Below are positions 50,219 through 52,670 of a stretch of 52,670 nucleotides of DNA, in pieces (the stretch's first letter is position 1; every line of letters begins with the position of its first letter). Source of the DNA: Nemertoderma westbladi (lineage: Eukaryota > Xenacoelomorpha > Nemertodermatida > Nemertodermatidae). The stretch spans positions 1 to 52,670 of the forward strand of contig JAUCBJ010007915.1 in the NCBI GenBank assembly GCA_032718475.1, in the 5' to 3' direction. A program made the translations under genes and the position numbers. The notes beneath the pieces are model-generated. The model made no database searches, was not told where the DNA came from, and saw only the letters and a list, made by a program, of their open reading frames with translations.

Positions 50219-52284
50219 AACATTTTTGATCGAATAGGTACCACATATTATCCAAACATTTCTGTATTTACATTTATGGAAAAAAATGTAAATTTATATA
50301 TTTTCATTATATCAATGAAAAAACAGTCATAAAAGATCACATTTTCACATATCAATAAATTTTGTGAAAATAAATCTTTTCTTTGTTTCCATTTCAACGA
50401 ATGAACGAAAATTATACTAGTGGGAGAAAATCATAATTATATTTTTTATTTATTACAATATATATTTAACTTACATTTATTTTATTAAACAAGGAAGTTC
50501 ATTGATAGATATATAAGTTAATAAGAGTAACATGTATGTGTAATAAAAATATAATGCAAAATATGTAATAATAATTAAATTCGACGAACTATTTCTATAT
50601 CGTCTACAAAATGTCCAATAGACAGAAACGGTGCCTTGTAGGCCTACGTCCTTACAATTTTCCACTTCTGAACAAAATTATATTATATAATAATATTATA
50701 TAGTGCACGATTGTATACAGAATCAGTAAGCTTTAAATAAGATACGTTTGTGTCTTAAATTATCACTAAGGTTTCACCTATTAATGTGACTGATTAAATA
50801 GTGCGAAGTTATTACGAAAATGTATGAAATAGGAAAGAATTCTGTTTTAAAATTACATTTTTAGTTCGCATTATGTTCGCTAGGTGGGGCTTGATAACTG
50901 CGCAACAGGGCTGTTAGCTGAAAAGGAAGCTCTAACTCAAATCTCATTGGCTAGAAATGTTACTTCTTACAGCCTGTATCAATGAGATGTGTGTGTGAGG
51001 TTTAGAGGCCATCACAAACATTCTGGCCACACAATCTCTTGTACTACGACAGCTACTAGAGTTTCTTTTCCTTTTACATGGGTATGGGAGGATTGTTTAT
51101 TTCCGCATTAATTAATCCTACTTACTTCCGCTTTAACCCCTACATTTCGTTTAATTAATCTTAATCCCTTCAGATTTTTTCGTTTCCTTCTAATCCTTTG
51201 TTCTGTTTTGATATAATTATGACATTCGATGTCGATGTCATTATCAATACATTTTTGTGGTCGCCAGGCTCTGGCTCCTGTTCAGTTCCAGATACCATAA
51301 ATCATATTTGTCAGCTCCTGCTCAACTTATATAAGTGTAGCTCTGTACATAACTTACTTGCTTCTTATTAGCTTAGCTTATTTCTTTAAAAGACGCATAA
51401 CTTTTGAATTTAATTGAAATGTAAATTAATAATTATAGTAATAGTATGAGTACTTACTTACTCTACGAGTTTCTAGCCTAATAATACCTTTTACTTTTTC
51501 TTTCAACACTAGGTTAATAATTGGATTGTGTTGTTAAACATACACTTCCGTATTTAATATTAACCAAATTAAATAGGGAAGGCCATGCAATTTTTTCACT
51601 ATGAAACTGTTGTATTTATTTTTCTTTACGTCTTTGTCTTTTGTCTTATACTGTCAGATACTTATGCAGTGGGCAATGCTCACAACGACGGAATATAATA
51701 ACCGGTGCTGATATGTGATATTGACTCTCCTTTATTGATTTGGTTAAAATAGTTTGCCTCTGTAACCTGTTAATTTCCCTTAATTAATTATTAATATTGT
51801 TGATCCACCCAGTTATAATTTTCGTCAATGGTACCTCCTCCATTTGTGTAAAAATTGATAAAAAAATGGTACTGTTCACAGCTGTGTTCTAGAAATGATT
51901 TTTGATGTAACTAATTATTTTATGTAACTACAATAATTATTACAGTGACAAAACCACCTGGTGGTTCAAATTAATTAATTATATTTAGACTACCGGTATG
52001 AAAGTAGGCCTACTTTTGATATAATGTACAATGGTTTTATCAATATAACCCAAGGTGAGTGTATATATTATCTCAATCGTTGCTGATTCCAGCCTTGTCC
52101 AGTCCACCTCACTACACCTGAGCAATTATTCCATTGCCTGACTGCGGTAGGCATAGACTGCGGCTACACATTAAAAGTTACGATACCTATCTCAATTGGA
52201 TACAGCGAGACAGGGGGGTAAACTGGACGCAAATCCCATCTTGGCGAATTAATATCTCGCCTCAATGTTAAATTCTCAATTTAG
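50219..52284. other. AT-rich host flank
   Basis: No gene, RNA gene or element recognised. The short frames present are at chance level. Confidence 0.45.
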
Positions 52285-52437
52285 GGAAAGGAGCAGGTTA
52301 GAGTGGCATGTTATTCTAACCAAAACAATAAACGAAATGCAATAGAACAGGTTATAATTTTATTTTTGGGAGCAATCAGCTGTTATTTGCGTCGAATTTT
52401 CTATGGTGAGGTATGAATATTTATCGCGTCGAAAGCC
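52285..52437. repeat. Dispersed repeat, CAGGTTAC family, copy c
   Basis: Aligns with copy a (3951-4107) along its length: GAAAGGAGCAGGTTA, TTCTAACCAAAACAATAAAC, GAACAGGTTA, CTGTTATTTGCGTCGAA. Same orientation as the other copies. Confidence 0.7.
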
Positions 52438-52670
52438 AGTACATAGTAGATGACATCTCCATCATCTCAGCTATCATAGATTTTAATTATTTGAAGTGAT
52501 ATGTGTTAAGAAATCAGTGTTTAATTGATCTATACGACTTTATTTATGCCCAATGAATTTATGCTTCCCACACACACATTGACTCTGACAGGGTAATTTA
52601 GTAATATATTTCAATATAATTATCCATAAATAAAACTTGGATATAAAATGTAAAATCGGGATGCAAAAGA
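52438..52670. other. Host intergenic DNA to the window end
   Basis: Nothing recognised. Confidence 0.4.

Overview
This is a metazoan nuclear genome window, most likely from an aquatic invertebrate. Support for that comes from an intronless Rab5-type GTPase, a membrane-anchored fibrinogen-domain protein, non-LTR, Penelope-like and BEL/Pao retroelements, and many ACCGGT and TAGGCCTA palindromes. The species cannot be resolved from the sequence alone. More than half of the window is retroelement.

Layout. 1-3944: the 5' end of a minus-strand BEL/Pao element (copy 1) that runs off the left edge: gag, leader and 1253-bp LTR. 3945-18920: host DNA with a dispersed repeat, a Rab5-like gene (6853-7488), a non-LTR reverse transcriptase remnant (about 8085-8944), a degenerate Penelope-like remnant (about 9560-10440, minus), and a second non-LTR remnant (about 10540-16080) split by a 4.8-kb, 36-bp-period minisatellite. 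A type II membrane fibrinogen-domain gene follows at 17594-18685. 18921-50153: a plus-strand BEL/Pao element ('outer') with 557-bp LTRs about 2% apart. Its gag is interrupted by a complete 16,006-bp minus-strand BEL/Pao element ('nested', 20938-36943), which has 1259-bp LTRs differing at one base by eye and a GCCGT target duplication. A solo LTR (48820-49375, TGGGG duplication) lies near the outer 3' end. 50154-52670: AT-rich host flank with no recognisable gene.

How the parts relate. Both complete BEL/Pao elements share one plan: LTR, gag, pol (protease, RT, RNase H, integrase, DUF5641-like tail), a 1-1.6 kb AT-rich spacer, then a third ORF (ORF3), then LTR. ORF3 is not Env-like. In both elements it carries the same cysteine/histidine layout with a strict CX2CX4HX4C knuckle. 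In the outer element the N-terminal part also looks like a DEDD-type 3'-5' exonuclease. This is the best candidate in the window for an undescribed system. The outer element is dead: scattered in-frame stops, G-tract frame changes, a 1.25-kb tandem duplication in gag, and deletions that damage RT, RNase H and integrase. The nested element is young but has apparent frameshifts before integrase and inside ORF3.

The minisatellite is the other notable object. Its 12-residue unit (DTDPFKVLVLQG) is an amplified piece of the surrounding reverse transcriptase around the conserved LQGD motif, so a coding segment of a dead LINE has become a satellite of about 130 units.

Limits: all homologies are by eye. 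Splice structures, expression and exact element ages are not determined.
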